Made by a program: the position numbers and the translations under genes
The notes under the pieces: generated by a model
Databases searched by the model: none
The model's input: the letters and a program-made list of their open reading frames with translations, nothing else
Told to the model about the DNA's origin: nothing
Shown: one piece after another, positions 15,831-24,510 of the stretch
Numbering within the stretch: the first letter of the stretch is position 1
Layout of the letters: the number at the start of each line of letters is the position of its first letter
Assembly: GCA_011524395.1 (NCBI GenBank)
Contig: WTKN01000018.1
Coordinates: 1 to 36,175, forward strand
Length of the DNA: 36,175 nt
Source of the DNA: Moorena sp. SS36440bin_2
GTDB lineage: Bacteria > Cyanobacteriota > Cyanobacteriia > Cyanobacteriales > Coleofasciculaceae
Direction of reading: 5' to 3'

Positions 15831-16604
15831 ATGGTGATGACTAGTAAACATGAACAGTTTCGCTTCAGCGTTGTCTTAGCTGATAGTAAAAGCTCGTTTA
15901 TAAAAAAGTATCAGGATTTAGTCTTAGGTGATCGTAGTTGGGGGCGACTTCTACAATATGAACTACTGACGCTGCTGGTAGGTCAACTCCCTGGTGCTCT
16001 TGGGCTAGGGCTGCGGCGCATCTTTTACCCGCAGTTATTTGGTAGTGTGGGGAACAATGCACTCTTTGGTCATCACCTGACCTTGCGTGCACCGGGTCGT
16101 ATTCACCTGGGTAGCAATGTGGTACTCGATGACTATGCATTACTATCCGTACGGGGTTTTGAAGATGAGCGGATTGATATTGGTGATGGCGTGCAAATTG
16201 GTCGCTCGGCTCAACTTAAGACCCGTGCTGGCTCTATTTTTATTGGTGCCCATGCCAATATTGGTGCAGAGTGCCGCATTGACTCGACTACGGAAGTCCA
16301 TATTGGTCAGCACTGCATTTTCGCTGGTCGTTGCTATTTAGGTGGTGTTAGTCACCAATTTGATCGTACTGACATCCCGATTGTCCAACAACCACTAGCA
16401 ACTAAGGGTGGTGTACACATCGGTGATGATGTCTGGCTAGGAGCACATGTGATTGTTTTGGATGGGGTAACTATTGGTACAGGTGCAATAGTCGGTGCGG
16501 GTGCAGTAGTAACCAAAGACATTCCACCGTACGCGATCGCGATGGGAGTTCCAGCACAGGTGCGTGGTTCACGAAAGCCTGAGTCTGCCCAGCAATCAAC
16601 CTGA
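15831..16604 (+). CDS. Left-handed beta-helix (hexapeptide) acyltransferase
   Basis: 257 residues, with GGAG just before ATG 15831. A second ATG at 15837 has better spacing. The N-terminal ~75 residues are helical and include a hydrophobic patch (LLTLLVGQLPGALGLGL). From about residue 78 on, repeats of [LIV]-G-x4 run to the end (VHIGDDVWLGAHVIVLDG, VTIGTGAIVGAGAVVTKDIP), forming the LbH coil. H175 in GGVSHQFDR is the likely catalytic base, as in galactoside and maltose O-acetyltransferase relatives. It probably acetylates a sugar of the surface polymer from acetyl-CoA. It starts right after the hairpin that ends the ferredoxin-type remnant. Confidence 0.85.
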   Translation: MVMTSKHEQFRFSVVLADSKSSFIKKYQDLVLGDRSWGRLLQYELLTLLVGQLPGALGLGLRRIFYPQLFGSVGNNALFGHHLTLRAPGRIHLGSNVVLDDYALLSVRGFEDERIDIGDGVQIGRSAQLKTRAGSIFIGAHANIGAECRIDSTTEVHIGQHCIFAGRCYLGGVSHQFDRTDIPIVQQPLATKGGVHIGDDVWLGAHVIVLDGVTIGTGAIVGAGAVVTKDIPPYAIAMGVPAQVRGSRKPESAQQST

Positions 16605-16722
16605 GTAGCGTTTAGATACATAACATCTTCACCTCTAGCATCAGTTTAACCTAAGTGGTGGTAGAAGGATTTATTGATAACAGGAAAGAAGCGATAACTT
16701 TTAATGAATTGAGGCTCAAAAC

Positions 16723-17868
16723 ATGAAAATTTTATTGGATTGTCGGTTTAAAAAGGGGGCAGGTCCCAACGTTACAGCAAGTTATCTGCTCGACTATCTG
16801 ATTAAGCTCAATACCGAACACGAGTTTGTGATTTTGCAGCATCCGGGGCAGCCACTTCCGGAATATCCTGGAATAGAGAAAGTTCTAGTTCCAGTAAATA
16901 ATAATTTTCTTGAATTTCTGTGGGTACAAGTTTACCTGCCTGTATTGTTTAAGAAACTAGGTATTGATATCTATCACAGTCTCAAGCACCTAGGTCCGAT
17001 GTTTACTAATGTGCCGACAATCCAATATATCCGTGAGGTTGGTCACTTTTTCCCAGAGGGATTGAAAGCTTTTAAGCTCGATTGGGCAAACCGAATTTAT
17101 TCGGGTCCTATCAAAGTGTGGGCACTGAAACGAGCTACTCGTGTGATTGGACTTGCACAGGAAACCAAAACAGTACTAACTCAAAAATTTGGCATTCCAG
17201 AAAATAAAATAATGGTAAATAATAACGGACTTGATCCAAAATTCAGGGTCATTGACGATCCAGAAGTAATCAAGAATTGTAAACGTCGTTATAACTTGCC
17301 AGAGAAGTATATCTTGTGCGTGAGTAATCTCTACCCACATAAGAACTACGATACAGTTGTTAGGGTGTTTGCCAAATTATTAGATAAAAAAAATGAAAAT
17401 TACAATCTGGTATTTGTCGGAAATAAGCATTACGCCAAAACGGATTTTTTCGACCTAATAAAAGACCTAGGTATTGAAAACAATATTATCTTCACAAATT
17501 ATGTAGAGCATGATGACCTCGTTTATGTATACCATGGAGCTGCTCTACTACTCTATCCACCCATGTTAGGCTCCTTTGGCAACCCCCCTTTAGAAGCCAT
17601 GGCCTGCGGGATTCCAGTTATAGTATCCAATCGGGGAGCGTTGCCCGAAGTTACCGGTGGAGCAGCACTTGTGTTAAACAATCCTAAGGATGTGGAGGAG
17701 ATGCTTGAAGCTGTTTGCCGAGTACTCGATGATGAGCAACTTCGACAAGAATTGCGGCAGAAAGGATTTCGGCGAGTTAAAGACTTTAGTTGGGAAGCAT
17801 CTGCATTAAGAGTAATTAATTTGTATAAAACAATCGGTTCGGAGAAGATTTGTCATTCATTGACGTAG
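16723..17868 (+). CDS. Family 4 glycosyltransferase
   Basis: 381 residues, a complete GT-B enzyme. The N-domain begins MKILLDCRFKKGAGPNVTASYL. The linker reads KIMVNNNGLDPKF. The C-domain has ILCVSNLYPHKNYDTVV and the donor site SFGNPPLEAMACGIPVI (E-x7-E region, GSFG from residue 283), then SNRGALPEVTGGAAL. It most resembles mannosyltransferase-type GT4 proteins, but the sugar cannot be fixed by sight. It lies 118 bp after the acyltransferase and 186 bp before the flippase, and unlike the GT4 at 8-9.5 kb it is intact. Confidence 0.9.
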   Translation: MKILLDCRFKKGAGPNVTASYLLDYLIKLNTEHEFVILQHPGQPLPEYPGIEKVLVPVNNNFLEFLWVQVYLPVLFKKLGIDIYHSLKHLGPMFTNVPTIQYIREVGHFFPEGLKAFKLDWANRIYSGPIKVWALKRATRVIGLAQETKTVLTQKFGIPENKIMVNNNGLDPKFRVIDDPEVIKNCKRRYNLPEKYILCVSNLYPHKNYDTVVRVFAKLLDKKNENYNLVFVGNKHYAKTDFFDLIKDLGIENNIIFTNYVEHDDLVYVYHGAALLLYPPMLGSFGNPPLEAMACGIPVIVSNRGALPEVTGGAALVLNNPKDVEEMLEAVCRVLDDEQLRQELRQKGFRRVKDFSWEASALRVINLYKTIGSEKICHSLT

Positions 17869-18054
17869 TCTTATAACCTATGCAAAAAATCTCAAATGCT
17901 TGATTTTGAATGCTGTAAATACTAATAAAAGATAATTGATTTCTTCAGGGATTGATTGGCAATCAACTGTCTTCTACTTTTCGGATAAGCTCACAACAAT
18001 AAATTTGAGATTGTTAGTCACTAACAAAACTTACAAAAGTGGAGGAGTTACTTA

Positions 18055-19575
18055 GTGGAACTGTCTGATGCCACCTCCAAAAAGCTGGTAAAAGGAGCTG
18101 GAGTTTCTTTCATAGGTAAACTAGTAAGCACTGGTTTCAAATACTTTACCCAAGTAGTTCTTGCCTGGCTGCTTGGGGCAGAGTATTTTGGGCTTTACAC
18201 CTTAGGAATTACCATCTATCACTTTGGAGAGCTATTTTCAAGGATGGGGCTAGACAGTGGTGTTGTGCGCTATGTCTCAATCTACCATGGTTCCGGTGAC
18301 ACAAATCGGCTCAAGGGAGTTTTACTACAGGCAATTGGGCTACCTTTCTTGAGTGGTATCGTTTTTGGGAGTACTCTCTTTTTGACCTCAGATCCTATTG
18401 CTCAAGGTTTATTTGGTAAACCAGAGCTAGCTCGTGCACTCCGGATCTTTGCCATAGCTCTGCCTTTCGGAGCTGCTACCAATGTGGGAGCCTTTGCTAC
18501 TACCGGATTTCAGATTACACAATACAAAGTTTATATCTGGGAGTTACTACTACCGTTCATTAATTTACTACTGGCTATAGTACTCTGTACCATCGGCTTT
18601 GGACTTCAGGGAGCAGCTTTGGCTTGGCTAGTTGCTCTGGCTTTAGCATTAGCCGCCACTGTTTACTTCATTGGCAGTATCTTTCCTGGAATCGCTAGAA
18701 GAAGTCCCAAACCGATCTTTGAGAGCAAGCAACTAATTACATTTTCCCTTCCCTTAGGCTTTGGAACTTTTGCCTGGCTCATCCTACTCTGGACAGATGT
18801 ATTGATGCTGGGGTATTTCCGGTCAGCATCAGAGGTGGGTGTTTATCGAGCAGCTTCACAGACATCGCTCTTGATGAATATTATTGCTGGTTCCTTGGTT
18901 ACAGTTTTTGCTCCGATAATTGCCAGTCTTTACAGCAAGGGCGAGTTTGAAGAAATGGGGAAAGTTTTCCAAACCAGTAGTCGCTGGAGCTTATCCTTGA
19001 CATTACCTCTGTTTTTAATTGTTGGAGTTGCTGGCAAAATCATTTTAAGTATTTTCGGGGCAGAATTTGAAACTGGATGGTTACCCTTGGTCATTTTAGG
19101 TATGGGGCAACTGGCAAGAGCCGGTGTGGGAGGATTATCTAATCATATGCTAGCTATGTCAGGTCATCAATATCTCAAGCTTTTTGCAGATATTGGTCTA
19201 GCAATCACGAATATAGCATTGAATATTTTTTTGATTCCCAGATGGGGAGTGATGGGAGCAGCAGTAGCAACAGGGGTTAGCATTACAGGGATTAGCATGT
19301 TGCGTGCAGCTCTAGTAAAGCGCGCTTTAGGGGTAGGGATTCGTTTGTATAATTGGACATATTTAAAAATTATCGTAGCTGGTACTACAGCTGCTTTGAT
19401 TGGTTTGGTTGTGCAAAATTTGCTCGAACCTATGCATTTCGTGTTGTCAGCATTGTTCACAGCCTTAGTTATTTGTTTATGCTATTTTGGACTGCTATTA
19501 CCAATGGGTATAGAAGAAGCAGATCAGATCATATTAGGAAAGATTAGCAAGAGATTAGGACTATTAAAGGATTGA
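18055..19575 (+). CDS. Wzx-like oligosaccharide flippase (MOP superfamily)
   Basis: 506 residues from GTG 18055, with a good GGAGGAG about 8 bases upstream. The protein is hydrophobic throughout, with roughly 12-14 membrane helices. It starts KLVKGAGVSFIGKLVSTGFKY, followed by GLYTLGITIYHFGELFSRMGLDSGVVRYVS, the usual start of polysaccharide-repeat flippases. Such proteins turn lipid-linked oligosaccharides from the cytoplasmic to the outer face of the membrane for polymerisation. It is the only clear flippase in the block, which makes the locus a plausible Wzx-dependent pathway. I see no intact Wzy polymerase or chain-length regulator in the window. Confidence 0.9.
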   Translation: MELSDATSKKLVKGAGVSFIGKLVSTGFKYFTQVVLAWLLGAEYFGLYTLGITIYHFGELFSRMGLDSGVVRYVSIYHGSGDTNRLKGVLLQAIGLPFLSGIVFGSTLFLTSDPIAQGLFGKPELARALRIFAIALPFGAATNVGAFATTGFQITQYKVYIWELLLPFINLLLAIVLCTIGFGLQGAALAWLVALALALAATVYFIGSIFPGIARRSPKPIFESKQLITFSLPLGFGTFAWLILLWTDVLMLGYFRSASEVGVYRAASQTSLLMNIIAGSLVTVFAPIIASLYSKGEFEEMGKVFQTSSRWSLSLTLPLFLIVGVAGKIILSIFGAEFETGWLPLVILGMGQLARAGVGGLSNHMLAMSGHQYLKLFADIGLAITNIALNIFLIPRWGVMGAAVATGVSITGISMLRAALVKRALGVGIRLYNWTYLKIIVAGTTAALIGLVVQNLLEPMHFVLSALFTALVICLCYFGLLLPMGIEEADQIILGKISKRLGLLKD

Positions 19576-19742
19576 TGGGTTTGAGGATTAATCGATTATA
19601 AAATGGTTGCAAATATTGTTGTTTAAGATTATCATTAATTAAATAGATTATTTGAAGACTAAAAATGTTGCATATATTAGCGAATCGAATTTACCAAAAT
19701 CTCTATAAAATCTTATAAAAAAGCCGAGTTTATGCTGCCAAT

Positions 19743-19979
19743 ATAGCAAAAAAATTTGCTATAGCTTTATTATGGTTATTTTTAAGTTGGATAAACTTAG
19801 GATTTGTGAGTCAGTCCAGCACGAAATAATCAAAGACTCAGGCTAATGGTTTAGCTTATTATCAAATTGAACCCCTAGTCATTCCTTTAGGTGGATTAGC
19901 TCCAGACAGGCGTATTGGTGGGCTGATTACCACAGATATAAATGATGAAGGCCAACAAGTAGTAAAGGACGAAAATTAA
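19743..19979 (+). pseudogene. Fragment of an FG-GAP/VCBS-type protein, paralogue of the 21013 gene
   Basis: In one frame this stretch reads a signal-like helix KKFAIALLWLFLSWINLGF, then QSSTK, a TAA at 19827-19829, then LAYYQIEPLVIPLGGLAPD and RRIGGLITTDINDEGQQ before a final stop at 19977-19979. The second part lines up with IKPQTIQLDLPTQEEG and GIGGLITVDINDDEQKD at residues ~51-82 of the protein encoded from 21013. There is no standard start codon, one internal stop, and the ~400-residue propeller is missing. The fragment and the intact copy flank a methyltransferase gene, suggesting a duplication that later decayed. Confidence 0.65.
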
Positions 19980-20146
19980 ACAGCAAGATAATTCTCTAAG
20001 GAGATTGATAATAGTTATACTAAACAGTAGAACTATTAGTGAGTTAATAAATAATATAAACAAATAGTTGAGGATACTAATTCAGCTAAAACATATGATA
20101 TATTTGTATATTTTTAGCATTGTTTTACCATGATAGGATTTGTGAT

Positions 20147-20839
20147 ATGGAAAAGATCATAGGTAATTTTGATCAAAGAAAAGAATTTGGTAATTTTGAT
20201 TCAAATATTCGCTTTCTCAATGAAACAGCTCTAATCAATAAACAGATAAAAATCCTGGAAATAGGTAGTGGCACTGGCAGCTTGCTAAACTATTTTCACA
20301 GCAGAGATTATGACATAAGAGGTGTAGAGATCAATAAATCCAGGATTGAGGATAGCAATGATCTCCATGGCAAGTTGCCTTTAGACCCAGTCACCTCCGA
20401 AGTTTTACCCTTTCCTGATAATTCCTTTGATGTAGTAATAAGTTTTGATGTTTTTGAGCATATTCCAGATTCTGATCAGCATTTGCAGGAAGTAAAAAGA
20501 GTTTTGAAGCCTGGAGGTTTTTACCTTTTACAAACACCTAATAAGCTCACTAATGTCATTTTTGAAACAATTAGATGGAAAAGCTTTACTAAATGGCAAG
20601 CTGATCATTGTTCATTACATAGCTATTGGTCAATCCTGAGAAGATTCAGGAAAAACTCCTTTGAAGAGGTAACTTTTTATGATATTCCTGTAGTTACTGA
20701 ATTCTTCAAAATTAAACTTAAAAAGTATCTGGGGAAAATGGGACTTTTTCTATTAAAGATAATAAATCCCGATCAATTGCCTTTGAGCCTCAGAACAAAT
20801 TTTTACATCACAGCTAGGAATCAAACGAAAATTAGGTGA
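20147..20839 (+). CDS. Class I SAM-dependent methyltransferase
   Basis: 230 residues from ATG 20147, with AGGA about 10 bases upstream. An upstream TTG at 20120 is less likely. Motif I ILEIGSGTGSLLNYF is at about 36-50, then VLPFPDNSFDVVISFDVFEHIPD and EVKRVLKPGGFYLLQTPN, a textbook type 11/12 methyltransferase. The C-terminal third is basic (KIKLKKYLGK). The acceptor is unknown. It is set between an FG-GAP fragment and its intact paralogue, in the AT-richer part of the glycan block. Confidence 0.85.
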   Translation: MEKIIGNFDQRKEFGNFDSNIRFLNETALINKQIKILEIGSGTGSLLNYFHSRDYDIRGVEINKSRIEDSNDLHGKLPLDPVTSEVLPFPDNSFDVVISFDVFEHIPDSDQHLQEVKRVLKPGGFYLLQTPNKLTNVIFETIRWKSFTKWQADHCSLHSYWSILRRFRKNSFEEVTFYDIPVVTEFFKIKLKKYLGKMGLFLLKIINPDQLPLSLRTNFYITARNQTKIR

Positions 20840-20890
20840 TAACAAGGCTATAGCAATCCTATCTGATTCGTGAAATAAATGGGCTGCTTT

Positions 20891-20918
20891 AAGGCAGAAG
20901 GCAGAAGGCAGAAGGCAG
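20891..20918. repeat. Heptamer tandem repeat AAGGCAG x4
   Basis: Four perfect head-to-tail copies of AAGGCAG followed by AA. Phased heptamers of this kind (STRR-type) are well known between genes of filamentous cyanobacteria. It lies between the methyltransferase and the FG-GAP gene. Confidence 0.9.
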
Positions 20919-21012
20919 AATCAAGCAGAGTTGGAGCTAGTTTTTAAGAAGTTCAGTGATTTGACAAATGATTTATAATTGCTATATACCACCCTAAGTA
21001 TTATAGAGATTT

Positions 21013-22479
21013 ATGAAGATAGCAATGCTCAAGATATTGCCCAACATCAGCACCGAAAATATTACACATAAAACAGCGTTATTTTTGATTTTTTTCAGTA
21101 TTTTCAGCTGGGGATGTGTGGCGAAAACCAATAGCAATAAGGTTGATTTACCCTATTCCACCATCAAGCCTCAGACTATCCAATTAGATTTACCTACTCA
21201 AGAAGAGGGCATCGGCGGACTGATTACAGTAGATATCAATGATGATGAGCAGAAAGATTTCATCGTTACTAAACCTGGTCAGATCTTAGTTTACAATCAT
21301 TCCGGAAAAAAACTTTGGACAAAGCAAATCAACATTCAAGTGACTGGACATCCAAATAAGCAGGGATTGCCAGGGTGGCATGGACCAGGTGTCCAAGCAG
21401 CTGACGTGGATGGGGATCAGAAGACAGAGGTATTGTTTTTAACTAAAGACAATACTCTTCATATTATCCAAGGTGACAACGGACAGAACAAGGGAACTCT
21501 AAAAATAGAATCTCCACCAGGTACAGAACGTTGGGAGCACCTAGTAGTAGCCAATTTCCGGGGCAAAGGCGATCGCGATTTACTACTTCAGGCCACTAAT
21601 GCTGAAGGATACCGTATGGGTCGTTATCTAGCAGCCTACGCCTTGGACGACCTCCTAAAAGGAAAAAACTCCCAACCTCTGTGGACCCGAGACGATTTCC
21701 TGGCCAATGCCCACAATGGCGCACGGGTGGCAGATCTCGACGGAGATGGCAAAGAGGAAGTGCTGGGAGGGACAATCATCTCACCGGACGGAGAGATGTT
21801 GTTGAAAATTCCCATAAAAGGTCATATTGACTCTCTGTTTGTGGCTGATGTGCGTCCAGACATCCCAGGATTAGAGGTGGTAGCTTTGGAAGAGGGGGGT
21901 GGCAATCGGGTTTTTCTTTATAACCGCCCTCGCGAAGCGGTTGCTTCGGAACATGGCGTAATTTGGAAAACCCACTACAAGCATCAAGAACCACAAAATG
22001 CTGCCATTGGTGATTTTGATCCCCAACGACCGGGATTAGAAGTGTGGTGCCGCAGCCGTTACAACAAGCACCAGAAACCCTTTGTCTTTGATGCCCAAGG
22101 TCAACTGATTGCTAACTATCAAATGGATGATGTTGCTCCCAAGGGATGGACAGACAAAGGTGTAGAGGTAATCTTCCCGATTGATTGGACAGGAGAGTCA
22201 AGGCAATTAGTCGCTGTCAAAGAGCGCCATAAATCAGGAGACGTAGGGATTTTCGATGCCGTGAGTGGGGAATTTATCCATCGGTTCAAAGAACAGGCGG
22301 ATCGACTTTACGTTGCTGATGTATCTGGGGATTGGCGGGAAGAAGTGATGGTTCTCAATGGCAATCAGCTGCATATTTACAGCAACACCGAACCAAATCC
22401 CAATCTTGATCGCCCACGGCTATGGACTCAAAACCACTACCGCCGCAGTAAGATGACTTGGAATTATTACAGTCCATAA
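21013..22479 (+). CDS. FG-GAP/VCBS-type beta-propeller protein, exported
   Basis: 488 residues. A hydrophobic N-terminal segment (TALFLIFFSIFSWGC, Cys 35) is a signal sequence and perhaps a lipoprotein site, though SWGC is an imperfect lipobox. Repeated calcium-binding-like Asp motifs follow, such as VDINDDEQKDF (~73-83), ADVDGDQKTEVLF (~130-142) and ADLDGDGKEEVLG (~240), as in FG-GAP and integrin-like propellers. Tryptophan-rich ends (WTQNHYRRSKMTWNYYSP) close it. Such proteins sit outside the cell or in the periplasm and often bind glycans. A short insert at 21933-21948 (CGAAGCGGTTGCTTCG, a 6-bp-stem hairpin) encodes REAVAS. The next gene starts 12 bp later. Confidence 0.85.
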   Translation: MKIAMLKILPNISTENITHKTALFLIFFSIFSWGCVAKTNSNKVDLPYSTIKPQTIQLDLPTQEEGIGGLITVDINDDEQKDFIVTKPGQILVYNHSGKKLWTKQINIQVTGHPNKQGLPGWHGPGVQAADVDGDQKTEVLFLTKDNTLHIIQGDNGQNKGTLKIESPPGTERWEHLVVANFRGKGDRDLLLQATNAEGYRMGRYLAAYALDDLLKGKNSQPLWTRDDFLANAHNGARVADLDGDGKEEVLGGTIISPDGEMLLKIPIKGHIDSLFVADVRPDIPGLEVVALEEGGGNRVFLYNRPREAVASEHGVIWKTHYKHQEPQNAAIGDFDPQRPGLEVWCRSRYNKHQKPFVFDAQGQLIANYQMDDVAPKGWTDKGVEVIFPIDWTGESRQLVAVKERHKSGDVGIFDAVSGEFIHRFKEQADRLYVADVSGDWREEVMVLNGNQLHIYSNTEPNPNLDRPRLWTQNHYRRSKMTWNYYSP

Positions 22480-22490
22480 ATTTAAAAACC

Positions 22491-23456
22491 ATGGAAAAAA
22501 AGTTAGCTGCTAGGAAAAAATTGATTCTTACGATAATTAAATGCGGCGTTTCCATAGCGCTACTTTCTTGGGCGTTGCGCAAGACAAATCTGCCCGACAT
22601 TTTCGAAGCTGTGAGTTCTGCCAATATTCCTCTTTTAATAGCAGCGTTTGTGATCTACTTAGCCAGTTACTACATCAGAGCTCATCGGTGGCGGATACTG
22701 CTTTTAGCTCAGAATGTGAAAGCTACTATCCCTTACTTGTATAAGTCCTACATGGTAAGCATATTCTTCAGTAATTTTTTGCCCTCTACTATAGGTGGGG
22801 ATGCTGTTAGGGCTTATGATATTTGGCGGTTGGGAACGAGCAAGTCAGTTGCACTAGCCACTGTGTTTTTGGATCGTTTCCTGGGTTTACTAGGTTTAAT
22901 GCTGTTTGGCCTCGGGGCGCTGTTTTTTTCTCAGACATTGATTGCCCAGTTACCATTACTTAATCTGTGGGTAATGCTAGGTACGGCAGTAATTATGCTT
23001 GTAGTCTCGATGATTTTCATACCCTCTCAGAAGATTTCAACCTTGATTAGCAAGATAAAACTACCCTTTTGGCACCACATAAAAAACAAGGTATTGAATA
23101 TTATTAAAGCTTTCCTTGCCTTTGGTAACCGCAAATATTCCTTGGCTATGTCTATGGGGTTGTCACTGATGGTGCAAATCAGTGTCATCGCTCATTATTA
23201 CCTAATTGCCAAGGCGTTAGATTTACCGGTGCCCCTTCTTAGTTTCTTTGTGATCATTCCCCTAGTCTCTTTGATCATGGTGTTGCCGGTATCGATCAAC
23301 GCCATTGGTCTCCGTGAGAATGCATTTGTATTCTTTTTTGCGGCTTACGGCTACAATTTTGCCAGATCCGAAGCCATAGCCTTTGCTTGGCTGGCTTATG
23401 GAATCGTGATAATTAAGGGGCTGCTGGGGGGAATTGTGTATGCTTTGCGCAAGTAA
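22491..23456 (+). CDS. Lysylphosphatidylglycerol synthase TM-region-like membrane protein (UPF0104 type)
   Basis: 321 residues from ATG 22491, 12 bp past the preceding stop. Seven to eight membrane helices are apparent. Family features are ASYYIRAHRWRILLLA in the second helix region, FFSNFLPSTIGGDAVRAYDIWRLG, VFLDRFLGLLGLM and VLPVSINAIGLRENAFVFFF, as in the LPG_synthase_TM family. That family includes the flippase half of MprF and stand-alone membrane proteins near glycan genes. Its role here may be moving or sensing a lipid-linked intermediate, which is inference. It appears co-transcribed with the FG-GAP gene. Confidence 0.85.
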   Translation: MEKKLAARKKLILTIIKCGVSIALLSWALRKTNLPDIFEAVSSANIPLLIAAFVIYLASYYIRAHRWRILLLAQNVKATIPYLYKSYMVSIFFSNFLPSTIGGDAVRAYDIWRLGTSKSVALATVFLDRFLGLLGLMLFGLGALFFSQTLIAQLPLLNLWVMLGTAVIMLVVSMIFIPSQKISTLISKIKLPFWHHIKNKVLNIIKAFLAFGNRKYSLAMSMGLSLMVQISVIAHYYLIAKALDLPVPLLSFFVIIPLVSLIMVLPVSINAIGLRENAFVFFFAAYGYNFARSEAIAFAWLAYGIVIIKGLLGGIVYALRK

Positions 23457-23483
23457 AGGCGATTAACTCAGATCAGGAGATCG

Positions 23484-23514
23484 GGTGATCAAGTAATCAG
23501 GTGTAATGGTGATC
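23484..23514. repeat. Direct repeat flanking the YdjM-like gene, left copy
   Basis: GGTGATCAAGTAATCAGGTG and the following TAATGGTGAT match the sequence at 24284-24313 at about 25 of 30 positions. The spacer from here to 23705 also has repeated AATTACCA and CCAAATATAAATTA units and no gene. Confidence 0.5.
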
Positions 23515-23705
23515 AATAAACAATAGTCAGAGAAATTATAAATTACCAATTACCAATTAACCATAAGTGTTGAATCGAGTAATAAACGTTTACCAAAATG
23601 ACTGATGTCTGTCTATCGTTATTGTCAAGGGATATAGCCCTATAGGAATTACCAATTAGCAATTACCAAATATAAATTACCAAATATAAATTACCAATTA
23701 ATCAG

Positions 23706-24275
23706 ATGCCATCACCAGTAGGACACACATTAGCCGGTATTTGTGGATTTGTTCTGGCACGCCCTTATGTAGCTTGGCATCAGCAAACTCGGCTGTTGTT
23801 AGCTTCAGTATTCCTCACGAATTTGCCAGACATAGACATTCTGCCTGGATTGCTGCTGCTGGGAAATCCAGGAGCTTTTCACCGTCAGGCCACCCACAGC
23901 TTGATAGTAGCCGCCCTAATTGGCATCTTCGTTGCTTGGCTAGTGGGGCGTTGGAGGTTAAATCGGCTCCGGTGGGGAATTTGGGCAGCTCTAGTTTATG
24001 GCAGCCATATCATCTTGGATATGTTAGTAGCTGACCAAATAGCACCTTTGGGAGTCCAGGCACTCTGGCCTTTTTCCCTAGAGTATTTTATTTCACCGGT
24101 TACTATCTTGGCCCCATTTGATTATTTTAATCCAGAATTAGGTATGGTGCGCACCATACTAAGTATGACCAACGTGTTGGGAATACTTTGGGAAATCGTA
24201 GTACTTACACCCTTGGTAGGACTGGCATGGTATGGGTTTGGGACAACTGACGGCAGAAAACCATTGGGAAGATAG
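23706..24275 (+). CDS. YdjM-family membrane-bound metal-dependent hydrolase
   Basis: 189 residues with about five membrane helices. Conserved polar residues within the membrane-edge loops fit the family: PSPVGHTLAG at the start, NLPDIDILPG, HRQATHSLIVA and YGSHIILDML. These His/Asp residues likely hold a metal. The family (once tied to LexA-regulated YdjM) has putative phospholipase-type or other lipid hydrolase activity, poorly characterised. It is set between the LPG-TM-like gene and the GT39 pair, with repeat-rich spacers on both sides. Confidence 0.85.
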   Translation: MPSPVGHTLAGICGFVLARPYVAWHQQTRLLLASVFLTNLPDIDILPGLLLLGNPGAFHRQATHSLIVAALIGIFVAWLVGRWRLNRLRWGIWAALVYGSHIILDMLVADQIAPLGVQALWPFSLEYFISPVTILAPFDYFNPELGMVRTILSMTNVLGILWEIVVLTPLVGLAWYGFGTTDGRKPLGR

Positions 24276-24283
24276 AGGGCAAG

Positions 24284-24313
24284 GGTGATGGGGTAATCAA
24301 ATGTAATGGTGAT
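24284..24313. repeat. Direct repeat flanking the YdjM-like gene, right copy
   Basis: GGTGATGGGGTAATCAAATG followed by TAATGGTGAT, the diverged partner of 23484-23514. The rest of the spacer to 24510 contains only a 27-codon frame (24413-24496) that I do not trust as a gene. Confidence 0.5.
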
Positions 24314-24510
24314 GGAAAAAATTATAGATTTTTTGCATAGATGCCTAAAACAAAACCAATAAGTAATATGAGCGTGTTTCCCAATTTAGTTTGACAAAAG
24401 GTTCATTGTTCTATGTTGATGGCGATAAACGATGTTTCCCGAGCCATGATGAAACCTCGTCTGATCAAGATGCTTCTTAATACTGATTCTAGATAAGGTT
24501 GGTCAGGTGC

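Noticed and set aside
24413-24496. 27-codon frame just before the first GT39 gene
   Set aside because: Too short, no ribosome-binding site and no recognisable content.
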